Positions 33,220 to 46,208 of a DNA stretch of 64,000 nt are shown in pieces. This DNA comes from Copromyces sp. CBS 386.78. Taxonomy: Eukaryota > Ascomycota > Sordariomycetes > Sordariales > Sordariaceae. The notes under the pieces were generated by a model that saw only the letters and a program-made list of their open reading frames with translations, had not been told where the DNA came from and searched no databases. Numbering within the stretch: the stretch's first letter is position 1; each line of letters starts with the position of its first letter. The position numbers and the translations under genes are program-made. The DNA lies in contig MU839101.1 of assembly GCA_030685235.1 (NCBI GenBank), positions 124,001 to 188,000 on the forward strand, written 5' to 3'.

Positions 33220-36200
33220 TGGGATGAATCTTTTTTCATCTTTTTTTTTTTTTTTGGACATAGCCGTTTTTTACCATCTTGTACCCACATCAAGCCATCC
33301 ATTTTTTCTTGTTCTGCATTCGTTTGTTAAAATCTTGAACCTTCATTGGATATGATTCAACCTTCTTTTGATCCTTTTTTTTCTTTCTTTATCTCAAAAG
33401 TTTTTACCTTTCGCCATTTGACTGGCGAAATGTGGTAGACATATTCTTTCGGCCCCACTTGTCGTTGTACATGTTTCTTCTGAACTCCCTCCAACTTAGC
33501 ACACGCACTCTTGATTCTATAATGTCTTGTGGTCATTAGATGTTGGAGGCACGGCATAACGGACTACGCCGGGTTATGTTCGTGCTGTGGAGGAAAAATG
33601 GGGTGGAGGAATTTTGGAACATGATAAAAGCTTTTTTTCCTACTTCATTTCATGGTTTTGGTGATCAGGAAGCGGCGGCGGCCGGCAGGGAAAGAATAGA
33701 AGTGTTTGGCTGGAGGGCAGGTGGGCATATACCTTGGGCTATATGATAGATATGAAGATAGGGAAAGGGAAGGGAAGTAGTAGTGTAAGTAGTGCGAAGC
33801 GAGAAAGAGAAGAAGTGAAGTGCTGCAGCAGAACAGCTGGGTTTCTCGAGACTGAACTGATTATGATTCCATTCCCCGTAGCTGTCGCGGACGCAGAGCC
33901 GGTCGAGCGATCCTCTCCATCAGGTATCGTGTAACATCATCGCTTGGTGGTTGTTCAGTCCCTGTTCGAGCAATACGGACGGCCCAATCGGAATTATAGA
34001 TGGAGTAATAGCGTGGCCGGATGCTCGTTCTTTGTTCCCGTGTACACGTTGCACGTGTACCGGTCGACGTGTGAGAGGACAGGCGGCGTTGATCAAGAGA
34101 AGAGCGGCGTCGGTGTAAGGTAAAACGAGCTGTGCGATGGGATCATTGTGTTACCCCAAAGTGGCGGATGGAGATTGTATATGGTCGTAAAAGCAGCACC
34201 GAAAGGAGGTTCTGGTGTTATCTAATTTATGGGACGAGAAAGACCAAGTTTTTTTTTAAACAAAAGCAGACGGAGAAGCCAAAATACGTAAGAGAAGGTG
34301 GGAGGTGAGCGGAGAGAGACGAGTGAAAGACATAATGAAGAGTGTTATGTGAGAAGTGAAAGGCAAGTCCAGAGAAATAAAATCCATTCGTAAAGTCAAA
34401 GTCAAAAGCTGGTTGCTATCCCAACTGCCATGCGCCAAAGCCTCACTCCTCCTCCACTATCAAGCATCACATCATGCAACACGATAACATACTTATGATC
34501 ACGGTTCACGGTTCGCTTCAAGTGTACATGCATGAAAAACAAGCCTGAGAGTTGTTCTCTTCTTTTTAACAAATTAGTTCTTTAGATCACATCGTGACAT
34601 TCTACGCAAAGCAACCAAAAGCCACCCAGAGCAACCAAAGCAAGGAGTTGAGACACTCATGAAACCGATGGGATAACGGGGGGAAGCTATTCGCATTAAG
34701 AGCGTAGCATCAAGTGATGGATGGGCGAACGAGAACGATGAAACGGTCGGACGCCTTCCCGCTCGGCGCTCTCATGCTTACCTACTGCTGGCTGTGTCAT
34801 CAGTGTGATTCCTCGTGTTGCTTGTGCGCTTGGATGGACGGTTAAACGGGCGGAGACGGGAATTGTGTAATTGGATGGGAAGATTGACCATGGTTACTGT
34901 GGATAGAGAATGAATGACTGGCTGGCTGACAAATGTCATTTTTTGAGGAGATGGTGAAGAGGGATTTGGATGCCCGTAACGCCGACTAGGTATGAGATCT
35001 GAGGAAGTGTTTGGTGTTCAAGCCATTTCCGATTTCGATTCAGATGAAATCGATTTCGATACTCGATCCATGGCTTGCTCTCTTGCATACCGTTGAGATT
35101 CCCGCATCAAGTGTATAACCACCTGTCTGTGGGTGTACGAGTGGAAGCACAGGGAGACATGAGACATGATGGCTTTTGTGGTGAGGGTATCGTGCCGTGC
35201 CGAGTGCCGCAATGGACAATGCCCACCGCAATACCGTACACATTATTCACATCAAACAATTATGCAGATTACGGTCCGGGGATAACGCTGTTATCAAGCC
35301 TCAAGCCTTGATGTGATCTTTACAGAGAGGAGATGGCTGACGATGCTTCCTGGCCTTGGCATCTTGCCCGGGGTTCTGCAACTTTGCGGCGTAGTGAAAT
35401 GGACGACGACATGGAATGGGACAATGAAGGAAAAGGCCTTTGTGAAGATGGATATCTACTGCTACATGAGCTTGGTATGTAAGAGGCTTGCCGCTTGTGT
35501 TGAACTCGGTCAACTCAATGGTGTTGCCGAGACCATATCGGAGATTTTATGGAACGGACGTCGTGATGCAGAAACAGCCAAGGTACTGATGATCTGGGTT
35601 GCCGGAATCTCACTAGGTAATCATCTTGATGATATAGAGGTAACCTATCGTGTCTCTGAAAAAGAAAGGGCATCGGTTTGGTGGAGTGGTAAGTTTTATG
35701 TTTTGTTTTTGACTCGAACCGTTGTTCCCAGCTCGAGGGAGGCAGTCATCGTGGGGTCAAGTCTGGGCCACCTCGAAGTGATTGCCATGTTGGAGTTGCA
35801 AGCTCTGGCAACTGCAGCTGAGCTTCTCTTCAGATGAGTTAGGGGAACTAAGTTCCTGCTTCCTTGCATATGATACTGTAACCACTAAACACGGCGCGCC
35901 TATCAGCGTCCAAGCTCGCTGTGAATACGCCCGCATGTCCGACTCTGGTCCTTCCTCTTTCGTCGCAGTTCCCTCCCGTCTTCGTGCCTGCACCTTGATG
36001 CTCGGTTGAAAAATTGACTTCTGCATCCATCCAAGTTTCCACTTCTCTGCATCTTCTCTTTTTTTGTTCTTCAGACGTCCCATCATCACCACATACGCGT
36101 ACCAACCTTCTTGGTTTGAATTTCGAGCTGTCATTCGCTTCAGCCCTACCGCAATCTCACTTGGACCCTTTGAACAGCGAGTCCCTTACGGCCGGCAGTC

Positions 36201-37190
36201 GGTCCCGACAGCAACTTCCATGCTCTGCGCTATACCGCACTAGCAGACAACTGGAGCCACTCATCATGCGACAAGAATCCTATCAAGCTGCACGTCTTCC
36301 TTTCTAGTTCATCTTCTTCTACTTCCTCATCACGCCGTTGGAAACCGTTTACGGGACACGGCCTAGAGAGGTACCCTAGCACAAGGAGCCTCAACGGCTA
36401 TACGTGTACGATATACCGGTCAACAGCGGCCACGGTCTAGAAGGGGCTTGCGGGTGGATTCCTCCGCTTAAATCTCACTGGACTCGGCGCACAACCACAT
36501 ATCATAACTTGGAGTTAGCGACAACTTACCTGTTGAAGACGTCGAGTGTCGGCTGCATACTGCTTTAAGGGATATTCCAACACGGCCCCGGATTTCCGAG
36601 CGATCCGGTCTGTTTTCCGAGCCCTTGATTTGACCGTTAGGTCTGACAATTAGTGGTGTGAAGCGGGGGCTAGTCAAGTCCCACGTTGTCCTTCACGTCC
36701 ACTGTTACCACTCTACCACAGACCGCAGACGGGACCATCCGATGGGTAGGAGACCGACCAAGATACCACGGGCCACAGACCACTGTACGGTGTGAAGTGG
36801 AAGGGTGTGAGAGTGAAAGGCCTCCGGCTCCAGCTACTAGAATACATTACCTTACCTGCCCTGCGTAATAATAGCGCTCCTGCCCCTGTACCCCGGGCGC
36901 CTAGTTTCTTTTTTTCGAGCCTCGACTCCAGTCCCCGTCAGGGCCCATTTACCACTACCCGCCGCCAGATCTCCCAGTTCGTCAACGGCTTTCCACATTC
37001 TCCCTAATACATAATATCCGACTCCCTTCGACACCACCAACGTCACAGCCCGATAAGTGAACCGTAAAACACTTATCTGACCGACCCCCGACCCCATAGC
37101 CGGCCAGGCGATCTCGAATCTTCAACATATACTTTGTTCCTCGAGAGTTATATACACGGCGACGGCTGTCTCTTGCCACCCACCACCATC
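33220..37190. other. Large intergenic region upstream of Zn(II)2Cys6 factor
   Basis: About 4 kb without a recognisable gene. A 174-codon open frame at 35313-35837 has no domain I know and no supporting codon pattern. A short inverted repeat centred on CACGTG lies at 34042-34060. A repeated ATTTCGAT-type palindromic patch lies near 35025-35065. The right end likely holds the promoter and 5' leader of the transcription factor. Confidence 0.5.
34042..34060. promoter_or_regulatory. Inverted repeat with embedded CACGTG
   Basis: GTACACGT and ACGTGTAC form a perfect 8-bp inverted repeat with a TGC spacer; the right arm overlaps a CACGTG E-box. Dyads of this kind can bind bHLH dimers. It lies 3.1 kb upstream of the Zn(II)2Cys6 start and 0.8 kb past the membrane-protein stop, so any target gene is uncertain. 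Confidence 0.3.
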
Positions 37191-40100
37191 ATGGATCACC
37201 TCCACGACGGTTTCCAGATGCCCATGGCGCCTCCACCGCTGTTGAACCAGCCGCCTCAGATCTTCGGGGGCTACACGGAACACGGCATACCCATCCAGCA
37301 ACTGCCGCATGACCTAGCTGTCGCACAAATGTTTGGAGAGCATGGACTACTTGAAGACACCAGCGAGGCAAAGAGGAGGAGGATAGCAAGGGTGAGTCAT
37401 GGTTAGATATTGACGGAAATCAGAAATCCGGGAGGTAACAATCGCTAACCGAGCTCTTTTCCATCCCTCTAGGCTTGCGATATGTGTAGAAAGAAGAAGA
37501 TCAAGTGTGATGGAAAGCTGCCAGCTTGTACACACTGCATAAACTACAAGACCGACTGCGTCTTTACCCAAGTGGAAAAGAAGAGGAGTCCTCCCAAGGG
37601 GTATGTCGCACCTCCACAGACACTCAGGGTTGTGAACATTGGCTTATCGTTAAATGTTATGCAGGGCCAAGTATATTGAAGGCCTCGAGAACCGGCTGGG
37701 TCGCATGGAACATTTGTTGAGGCTATCAGGTATGTTTCTTGACTCGCCGTTGGCCTGTCATTGTACTCACCAGCTCGGCAGGTCTGCTTGGAGACGATGA
37801 TAACGGGGCCACCGATCTCGGAACGCTTGAGAAGAAACTCGCAGAGAAGACAGCACAGTCGAGACAAACCTCACAGGCTGCCGCCTCCAACCCTACTTCA
37901 CCATCTCAGACAACACCGGGTCAAGATGGAAACAATTCGACGCCTCGCAGTTCGCTGGCCTCGCCTATGCCCGAACCAGCTAAAGATAAAGAGGGAGAAA
38001 AAAGGGCCTCGATAGCTCCCGAGAAGGAGGACAAGGAGGAGACAGAACAGGAGGTCTCAGCCCTGTCTGAAATGATGTGCTCCCTCGTCACCAACACCAA
38101 CGGCGAGACTCGCTACATTGGTACGTGCTCAACTTGTAGGCTCTGTGCTGTTTGTGTCACTGCTAACTCGTGACAGGATCATCTTCCGGTTTCTCAATCT
38201 TCTCTCCCAAGGGCATTCAGTGGGTCAATGAGAAGATGGGTGACAACTCATTCCAGCAGATGATCTCCGATGTCTCAGTCGATGATCACAAGTGGACAAG
38301 ATGGAAGCCTGACGTTTTTGGCGATCTGTTCCGCCGCGTAATTTTCAACGAGCTACCTCCTAAGCCCGAAGCCATGTCTCTCCTCAAGGACTACTTTGAG
38401 AACTTCAACTGCATGTTTCCGCTCTTCCATCAACCGACATTTATGCACCTAGTCGAAAGACAGTATTCCCCCGACCCGTATCAGGGATCCGGATGGTGGG
38501 CGAGCTTGAACGTGGCGCTGGCTATTGCTTACCGTCTGCGGGTAATGAGCAACTTGGTTCCACAGGAAGAGGATGATAGGGCTTGGGGTTATATGAAGAA
38601 TGCCATGGCAGTTTTCTCAGAGCTGACCATGCGCAATACTGACCTCCTCAGTGTCCAGGCTCTTTTGGGTATGTCGCTCTTCATGCAGGGCACACCTAAC
38701 CCACAACCGTCGTTCCTTCTCATTGCTACAGCAATCCGTCTATCACACACTATCGGCCTCCATAAACGCGGAACCGGTTTCAACCTGAACCCAATTGAGA
38801 TTGAACAGCGGAAACGGGTATTCTGGATCGCTTATATGTTGGATAAGGACCTCTGCTTACGATCTGGACGACCGCCTGCACAAGACGATGATGACATGAA
38901 CGTTGACCTTCCTGACGAAGACCCCGCCGACGGCATCGGTAATATCCCCCTTGCCGATGGGAAAGGAAAGATGAACCTTTTCAGAAAGATGGTTGAGATC
39001 TCCATCGTGGAGAGCAAGGTGTATAAACGACTGTACGCGACGAAGGCCACGAAACAATCGGATGGTGAACTGTTGAACACCATCGGAGAGTTGGACCAGG
39101 AACTCGAAGATTGGAAGGACAGCATCCCCATCGACTTCCGACCCGAGCATGAAATCAAGGCGTCCCATACGCCACTAATCCTTCACGTCGTCATGCTGCA
39201 TTTCACATACTACAACTGCTTGACAACAATTCATCGCATGTCTATCCACCACGGATACTGGACTAGCCGCCTGTCAAATTTTGCCATCCAAGGCCTCAAT
39301 GCCAGGCCTTTGAACCCTAGGATCTTCTCCTCGGCAGCTCTGTGCACATCGGCCGCACGAGCCTCGATTTCCTTGCTGAAGTACATCCCTCAAGGCGACT
39401 TCTCATGCGTCTGGTAAGTCTCACCCCCAATGAAAAAGGCATTGTACACTTGCTAATAACCGTTACAGGATGGTGCTGTATTTCCCTGTCTCCGCCTTGG
39501 TGACATTATTTGGAAATATTCTCCAGAATCCTTTGGACCCCCGGGCGCGTTCAGACGCAAAACTGATGAATGTGGTTGTGACCTTCCTGTCCATGCTCGG
39601 TCATGAGGCAGAAACCGGCGGTGTTCATCGTATGCTAGGTATTTGCGCCGAATTCGAGCGCATTGCAAAGGTTGTCATCGACAAGGCCGAGAAAGATAAT
39701 TCATCACGACGCAAGCGTAAGGTGCAGGAGCAAGCCTCTGGTAACAAGGCAGCATCGAGCAATACAGCACCCGCGGATCCCTCATCTTCATTCAATCCAA
39801 ACCCAACCATGACACCGCGGCCCCCGACAACGAGCAGTACAGCCACACCACAGCCGAACCAGGGATCAGTGAAAGATCATCTTTCGCCAGGTGTGCAAAG
39901 CACCCGTACCCCAGGGAGCGGATACAGTCCATTCAGCCAGAGTCCATCACCCGGGATGGCACCCAACGGATGGAATGACGGATTCACAACTGACGCACCA
40001 ACAGGCATGGAGGGCATTGACTATAGCAATTGGGCTGATATGACTGGATTTGGTGCCATCGCGAATATGAACCCTGCAGACTTTGCGGTTGATGGGATAC

Positions 40101-40270
40101 CGGACCCGTCTGCCGGCGACCCAAGAGCCATTTATCAACAACCGATGTTGCCGCAAGATTTGTTCAGTTTACCGGTAACATTGGACTGGAATTGGGCAGA
40201 GATGAGCGGCGGTGAATATCCCAGTGTCGAGAATGGAAACTTTGGCAGCGATGTATCACAACAACGGTGA
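37191..40270 (+). CDS. Zn(II)2Cys6 transcription factor with fungal_trans domain
   Basis: Nuclear DNA-binding regulator. Six exons: 37191-37391, 37473-37600, 37665-37729, 37782-38120, 38177-39413, 39469-40270; 923 residues. Donors are GTGAGT, GTATGT, GTATGT, GTACGT and GTAAGT. The binuclear zinc cluster is at residues 69-96 (Cys 69, 72, 79, 86, 89, 96; spacing 2-6-6-2-6). The basic RKKKIK follows the second Cys. The linker is [25 protein letters not shown], whose last part forms a short dimerising coiled coil. The middle-homology region (about 290-560) includes [37 protein letters not shown] and ERRKRVFW-like [17 protein letters not shown]. The C-terminus is Ser/Pro/Asn-rich, likely activating. 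The ATG at 37191 is the first in frame; the frame upstream lacks an ATG. I do not recognise a specific regulator or pathway. Confidence 0.9.
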
Positions 40271-41867
40271 CAGTGAAAGAGGCATCTCGGGCAAAGTATT
40301 AGAAAAACTTGGGATGAGACCAGGAGAAGAGAGGTGTGAAAGGTCATCGAACCTAGACAAAAGGGGGCACGAAATCTCGAGGATGGAGAAAAGAACCATT
40401 GGAGGGAAGATAAGACCACGTTTTATGCATTTTATTGCATTGGGAAGCTGGCCACCATGGTGGACAGGATATACATGGGTTTTGAAGGGATTTATACGGT
40501 CTCTTATCAGGGGGATATGCATTGCATTGTGATGCTGGGAAAACTCATCTCCGTTGCTATTTAACACTTACATTCTGGAGGGTCGTAACATTTCAACAAG
40601 CTGTTTTGACTCATATTTTCAACAGTTGTTCTAAAAAGGAAGCACTTTCACACTCACAATATGGTACACATTTTGGCATATGACTCCCCATCTTGACCAT
40701 TGGAGCCCATGGGTTTCCAGCAGAGGCTGGATACAGCTGTGGATCCCGGAGAAATAGCAGCTTGTCAAGGAAATCTCCATGGTGGAGAACAGGCTCGCAA
40801 GGCGTTTGTGGGGAGTTGTGGATGGCGTTCAGACGAATGACGACAATGTCGACTTTCAATAAGGGGAAGAGCGAAGTCAGAAGGGGCTGGATTGTTTTGT
40901 CACGATTGTATCGCCTGGCGCCCGCGGTCTAGCCAGCTGGATTCGAGCCCAAAGGCAACAAATACTTGGCGTTCGGCAATACCGAGGATGGCGACAGTAG
41001 TAGAGCTCGATGCATGGATTGTAAACACAAGTGGCAACGAGGAGCCGCAATTTGTGATGGTGATTGGTGACGGTGAGGCTTGTATGCAAAAAGTTGTGCG
41101 GTCTAGAATATGAGTCGAACGCAAAAAACTGAAGCTAATCCGAACATTTTGTATATTCGACTTTAGAACAGACTTGTTCAGACTAAAACGAACAGGCTGC
41201 TTTAACACGTGACGCAACAAGTGAGGATTATAAGATGTCTGGAGTGGGAGTTTTGGAGGTGCCCGAGCGCTGAAGCTCGTCAGGGTCCAGCGGATGTCAG
41301 AGGCAGCTCCGACCCGAGTGTGGAGCAGTGGCATACTGGCATGTACCTACGGGCAGGTGGGGTCCTCGGCCGCACGATGCAAATGGCTTGACTTGGTTTT
41401 CTCCAGTGCCGCCCCCCGTCGGCCATATCGGACCAGGTAGAAGCCGCTTTGCGTGCAGTGTCAGTCCAGTCCAGTCAGGCCAGCTTCGACGGCTCCCCGT
41501 ACATACATAGGTTGGTAGTACATCATCAAATTACCTGCCTGCCCACCAACAACCCTCGACTACCTGCAGTCGCAACCTTCCAACGTCCCATCGCAAGCTC
41601 ACCACCACCACCGAGCTCCCGCGACCTCCTGGGCGCCCACCAATTCACGTCGCCAAAGTGCACAGCAGCTAGGAGACAACCAGCTGCACATCCATCTTTT
41701 ACTTTCTACATACCTGTTTTCTTCGATTGGGGTGTGCCCGCACTAACCTCCAGCTTGGAATCCCATCCGCGCATCGCGCAACCACCCTTGACCTACTACC
41801 CCCCCCCCCCCCCAACCCGAAGAGCACCCCTCAGCTCTCCCTCCCATACCCGACCGTTCCTCCAACC
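40271..41867. other. Intergenic, promoter and leader of the m-AAA protease
   Basis: About 1.6 kb between two plus-strand genes. No recognisable gene. The last 350 bases are C-rich with many short CCACCA-like stretches, in keeping with a fungal 5' leader. Confidence 0.55.
41799..41813 (+). repeat. C15 homopolymer in the m-AAA protease leader
   Basis: An uninterrupted run of 15 C lies 54 nt upstream of the ATG at 41868, probably in the transcribed leader. Length polymorphism or sequencing error is likely here. Confidence 0.8.
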
Positions 41868-44735
41868 ATGGCGGTCAGATTCCGACAATCGTCCCAGCAG
41901 CTTGCGCTTTGCGCCAGGCAGGCTCTCCGGACTGCCACCCGGCCCACATACCGTGCATCCCGCCTCCCCCGGGCCTCCCTCTCGTCCGCTCGCCAGCTGC
42001 CTACCTCCAGGCTCTACTCGACACAATCGACCGAGAAGCCCGAACCCAAGAAGGATGACGACAACAAGTCGCCCAAGCCCGAGAAGGAGAAGGAGGAAGA
42101 CTTGGAGCCCAAACGCCCTCTGCCCCCAGGATGGGTGCGCATGGAGAAGCAGGACCTCAAGGATTTCGACGCTTTCATACAGAAGGCCTCGGCGAAGACC
42201 GGAATCAAGATTGAGGGCCAGGATGTTATCCTCCAAGGCATCAAGCACTACGGCTGCCCACAAGAGACGCGAGAGCTTCTCAAAAAGTGGATTAGCGGCA
42301 ACATCACCATCTTCGAGCAGCTCAGGTGTATGAAGGCTCTGGTTATGCTGGCCAAGGACCTCGGTGAATACGAGGTCGAATACATGAAGAAGAACCCCAG
42401 TGCCAAGTCCATCGCCAGCGGGCTCAATGACAACACCTTCACTTCGAACCAGCCAGAGGCCGACAGGAAAGCGCAGACATCGGAGGAGCAGAAGCAGCAA
42501 AGTGAAGGCAAGGAAGCCGGTAAAAAGCAAATCGGCCAAGAAGGAAAGCAAACTGGAGAGCAAAAAGGCCAGCAAGGGCCGAAGAGGCCTGGTGCCCAGG
42601 GTCAAGGTCAGGGCCAAGGAGGCCAGGAGCCTCCTCAGGGTGGTGGTCTTGACGGAGGTCTCATGAACTACGTTATCGGTACCGCCGTTCTGTTCTGGAC
42701 CTACAAGGTTCTGTTCCCAGGCAACGACTCCCGAGAGATCACTTGGCAAGAGCTACGGAAGAACTTCCTGGAGAAGGGCCTGGTCGAGAAGCTCACGGTC
42801 ATTAAGGATCGCGTAGTTGTCGATCTCAACAAGGAGGCTACCAGGCAGGTGTATCCTGAGTCGGCCGCCACTGCTCCGGGCTTCCACTACTATTTCTCTA
42901 TTGGCTCTATCGACGCTTTCGAGAGGAGGTTAGACGAGGCCCAGTCTGAGCTCGGAATTCCGCCTGCTGAGAGGATACCAGTCAGCTATGCCAACGAGTT
43001 CAGCTGGGGTAACGTCATCCTTGCCTTTGGCCCTACCCTGGTGCTCGTCGGTCTGCTTGCCTACATCTCCAAACGAGGTCCTGGTGGCGCTGGCGGCCCC
43101 GGTGGCATGTTCGGCATCGGCAAGAGCAAGGCCAAGATGTTCAACCACGATTCCGCGGTCAAGGTCAAGTTCTCGGATGTCGCGGGCATGGATGAGGCCA
43201 AGGTCGAGATCATGGAGTTCGTCCAGTTCCTCAAGGAGCCCGAGCGCTTCCAGAAGCTCGGTGCCAAGATCCCCCGTGGTGCCATCCTCTCTGGTCCTCC
43301 CGGTACCGGTAAGACTCTGCTTGCCAAGGCGACTGCCGGTGAATCGCAGGTTCCCTTCTTCAGCGTCAGCGGTTCCGAGTTCGTGGAGATGTTCGTTGGT
43401 GTCGGTGCGTCCCGTGTCCGTGATCTCTTCGCCACGGCGCGCAAGAACGCTCCTTGCATCATCTTCATCGATGAAATCGATGCCATTGGTCGGTCTCGTT
43501 CCGATGGCGGCTTCCGTGGTGGAGGAAACGATGAGCGCGAGGCTACCCTTAACCAGATTCTTACGGAGATGGATGGGTTCAACACGACTGAGCAGGTGGT
43601 CGTCCTTGCCGGTACCAACAGACCCGATATCCTTGACAAGGCTCTTATGCGTCCCGGTCGCTTCGATAGGCACATCAACATTGATAGGCCTACGATGAAG
43701 GGTCGTCAGGATATCTTCAAGGTCCATCTGGCCAAGATTGTGACCAAGGAGGATATCGAGTACCTCACTGGCCGTCTCGCTGCCTTGACTCCCGGCTTCG
43801 CTGGTGCTGACATTGCCAACGTCGTCAACGAGGCTGCTCTTGTCGGTAAGTTTTCCCTTTCCTGCTGATCTCCGCTTGATGTCATGGTGCTAACAACGTA
43901 AACAGCTGCCAGAGCGAGCGCGGAGACGGTCGAGATGATCCACTTCGAGCAGGCTATTGAGCGTGTCATTGGCGGTCTGGAGCGCAAGTCCCTTGTTCTC
44001 AGCCCCGAGGAGAAGAGGACAGTTGCCTACCACGAGGCCGGCCACGCCATTTGCGGCTGGTTCTTCCAGTGGGCCGATCCTCTCCTCAAGGTCTCCATCA
44101 TTCCCCGTGGCCAGGGCGCGCTCGGCTACGCTCAGTACCTGCCTTCCGGTGACGCCTACCTCATGAACACCAAGCAGCTGATGGACCGCATGGCCATGAC
44201 TCTTGGTGGCCGTGTGTCCGAGGAGATCCACTTCCCCGTCGTGACAACGGGCGCCAGCGACGACTTCAAGAAGGTCACTCACATGGCGCGGGCCATGGTG
44301 ACGCAGTGGGGCATGTCCGAGAAGGTGGGCATGCTGCACTTTGACGACAGCGCGGAGCGGTTCCAGAAGCCGTTCGCCGAGTCGACGGCGCAGGCGATCG
44401 ATAACGAGGTGAAGCGCATCGTCGACGAGGCCTACAAGCAGTGCAAGGACCTCTTGACGGCCAAGAAGAAGGAGGTCGGCATGGTGGCCGAGGAGCTCCT
44501 CAGGAAGGAGGTTCTGTCGCGCGACGACCTCGTCCGCCTCCTCGGCCCCCGCGAGTGGCCCGACAAGGAGGAGTTCTCCAAGTACTTCAACGGCGAGCGC
44601 AAGAGCGCGCCACCACCGTTCCCTACTGAGAACACCGATACCCCCGAGGAGGCGGGGCCGCAACCGGCTATGAAGGAAGGGGAACCCGACAACGCCGCGG
44701 GCAACAAGGAGGGTGAGAGCAAGGAGACAAGGTGA
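41868..44735 (+). CDS. map-1: Mitochondrial m-AAA protease (Yta12/Afg3 type, MAP-1-like)
   Basis: ATP-dependent zinc metalloprotease of the inner mitochondrial membrane with its active site in the matrix; it degrades unassembled membrane proteins and processes substrates. Exons 41868-43845 and 43906-44735 (GTAAGT...AAACAG) give 935 residues. The N-terminus ([18 protein letters not shown]...SRLYSTQS) is an Arg/Ser-rich presequence. A charged Gln/Gly-rich linker follows. One transmembrane helix is near 266-280 ([16 protein letters not shown]) and a second near 385-405 ([18 protein letters not shown]). Between them lies the intermembrane-space domain. The AAA module has Walker A GPPGTGKT at 476-483, Walker B IIFIDEID and the second region of homology ([20 protein letters not shown]). 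The zinc site HEAGH is at 702-706. A longer open frame begins at 41727, but the presequence fixes the start at 41868. Neurospora MAP-1 is the obvious relative. Confidence 0.93.
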
Positions 44736-46208
44736 TGGTGAGAGATGAAATAGATGGAACGGCGGTGGATGACGGGAGGTTGATTGAAGTAGGGAAGTTG
44801 TTGTTTTACTGGCCATTATCCCCCCAACTCCATGTTGTTGATGTTGATTTGTTCTGTACCACCAAATGTTATGTTTACCAAGGAGAGATGGGGTTGGCGT
44901 TTCTTACATACATGCATTTCCCGTTTGTTGTTCAAGAAGATGAAGAAAGACCAATGCTGAAAAACAAGGTCATGACCCCCGCAGCGTGTGATGCAACTAA
45001 TACCTGGCTCACTAGGTTTCTCTCTTGTTGCACAGTTTATATTGTACTCTACTCTTGTACTCATATCGAAGTTTGGTCTTGGGTGTGGGAAAAGAAGGAA
45101 AGCGGAAAGGATATACACAAAACATTTCCTATTCACACAAGACTTCGAAAAGTAAGCGGATTACTGCACAGTAGGTATAAGTAGCGAGTAAGAAATAGAC
45201 GGGAGGAAGAAAGACTTAAAATGGGCATCGTTCGGTGTGACTCTGGTATAATAATGCCTTGCCAGCTTTGCAAGCATACGTGATGAGTCCTCCTGGTGAC
45301 ACATTTGCGATATACTTTCACGCAAAAACATCATGTTAAAAATCCAACGGAACCGATGTGCGGGCGATATCAACATATCGCCATTCTGATGGAAAGTTTG
45401 TAGCGGGCGTCGTCACCGCTGATGGCTGGAAGGGACCCACTATTTTCTCGCCGCTGAAATGATGAACATGTAATGGAGAGGGACAGGGGTCAATATGGGG
45501 AAGGGGATAGCCAAGAATTGACCGTCAATTGAAACGACCGAAAATTTGAACTGTGAAGAAAACATAGGTAGATAGGAGGGCGTGGCATCTCTTTCATTCA
45601 TTGACTTACTGAAAGTCCTGCTTATTCCCGGATTCTTCTCCTGTCTTTAGCTGACGAGTCAACCGGTGAATATTTTCAAAAAGTTTGTCTTTTACAATAC
45701 ACTACCGAGACTACACAACTCACGCGGTGCTTGATCAAACCACGGCGACGTCGACGATCGTATCAAAGACTTGCTTGGACCATCGAGCTCACAGAAGACT
45801 ACATTACCCGATAATCTGCGACAGTTCGGAAGCGTCTCATACGCCAGGACATAAAGACCAGAAAGACCATCGAGTAGCGATTGCGAAGGACTCTCTCCTG
45901 ACGCGCAGGATTCTGTGTTTGGCTTCAAGACTACGGCATTGACTTCCATTGGCTTTGGCGTCTTCGCGAATTCACAACTCATCCCCGACGGTGCTATCAG
46001 AAAATCCGGCTCATTTCATCAATACGATAACGAAAAGGGTGCGGAGAGTGAAACAAAACGAAACAGAACAAAGCAATTGAGGTACCCCACAGGCCATAGG
46101 CCACGGCGACGCAACTTTCCCCTTGACCAACCAACCTCAGTTCCGAAAGTTGAGCGACCAGTGTGAGGTTTCAACTCTCTTGGAAAGCTCTGCGACAACC
46201 GAATCCCA
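44736..46208. other. Intergenic, m-AAA 3' side and transporter leader
   Basis: About 1.5 kb with only short open frames and no recognisable product. It probably holds the protease 3' UTR and the transporter promoter and leader; no repeat was seen. Confidence 0.55.

Noticed and set aside
35313..35837. 174-codon plus-strand open frame
   Set aside because: No domain, signal or codon pattern that I recognise, and no partner exons; isolated in a 4-kb intergenic region. Kept only as a possibility.
40915..40960. tRNA-like B-box (GGATTCGAGCCC)
   Set aside because: No matching A-box, acceptor stem or cloverleaf could be built around it.
42930..43727. 265-codon minus-strand frame
   Set aside because: Lies antisense within the AAA domain of the m-AAA protease; codon-bias shadow.
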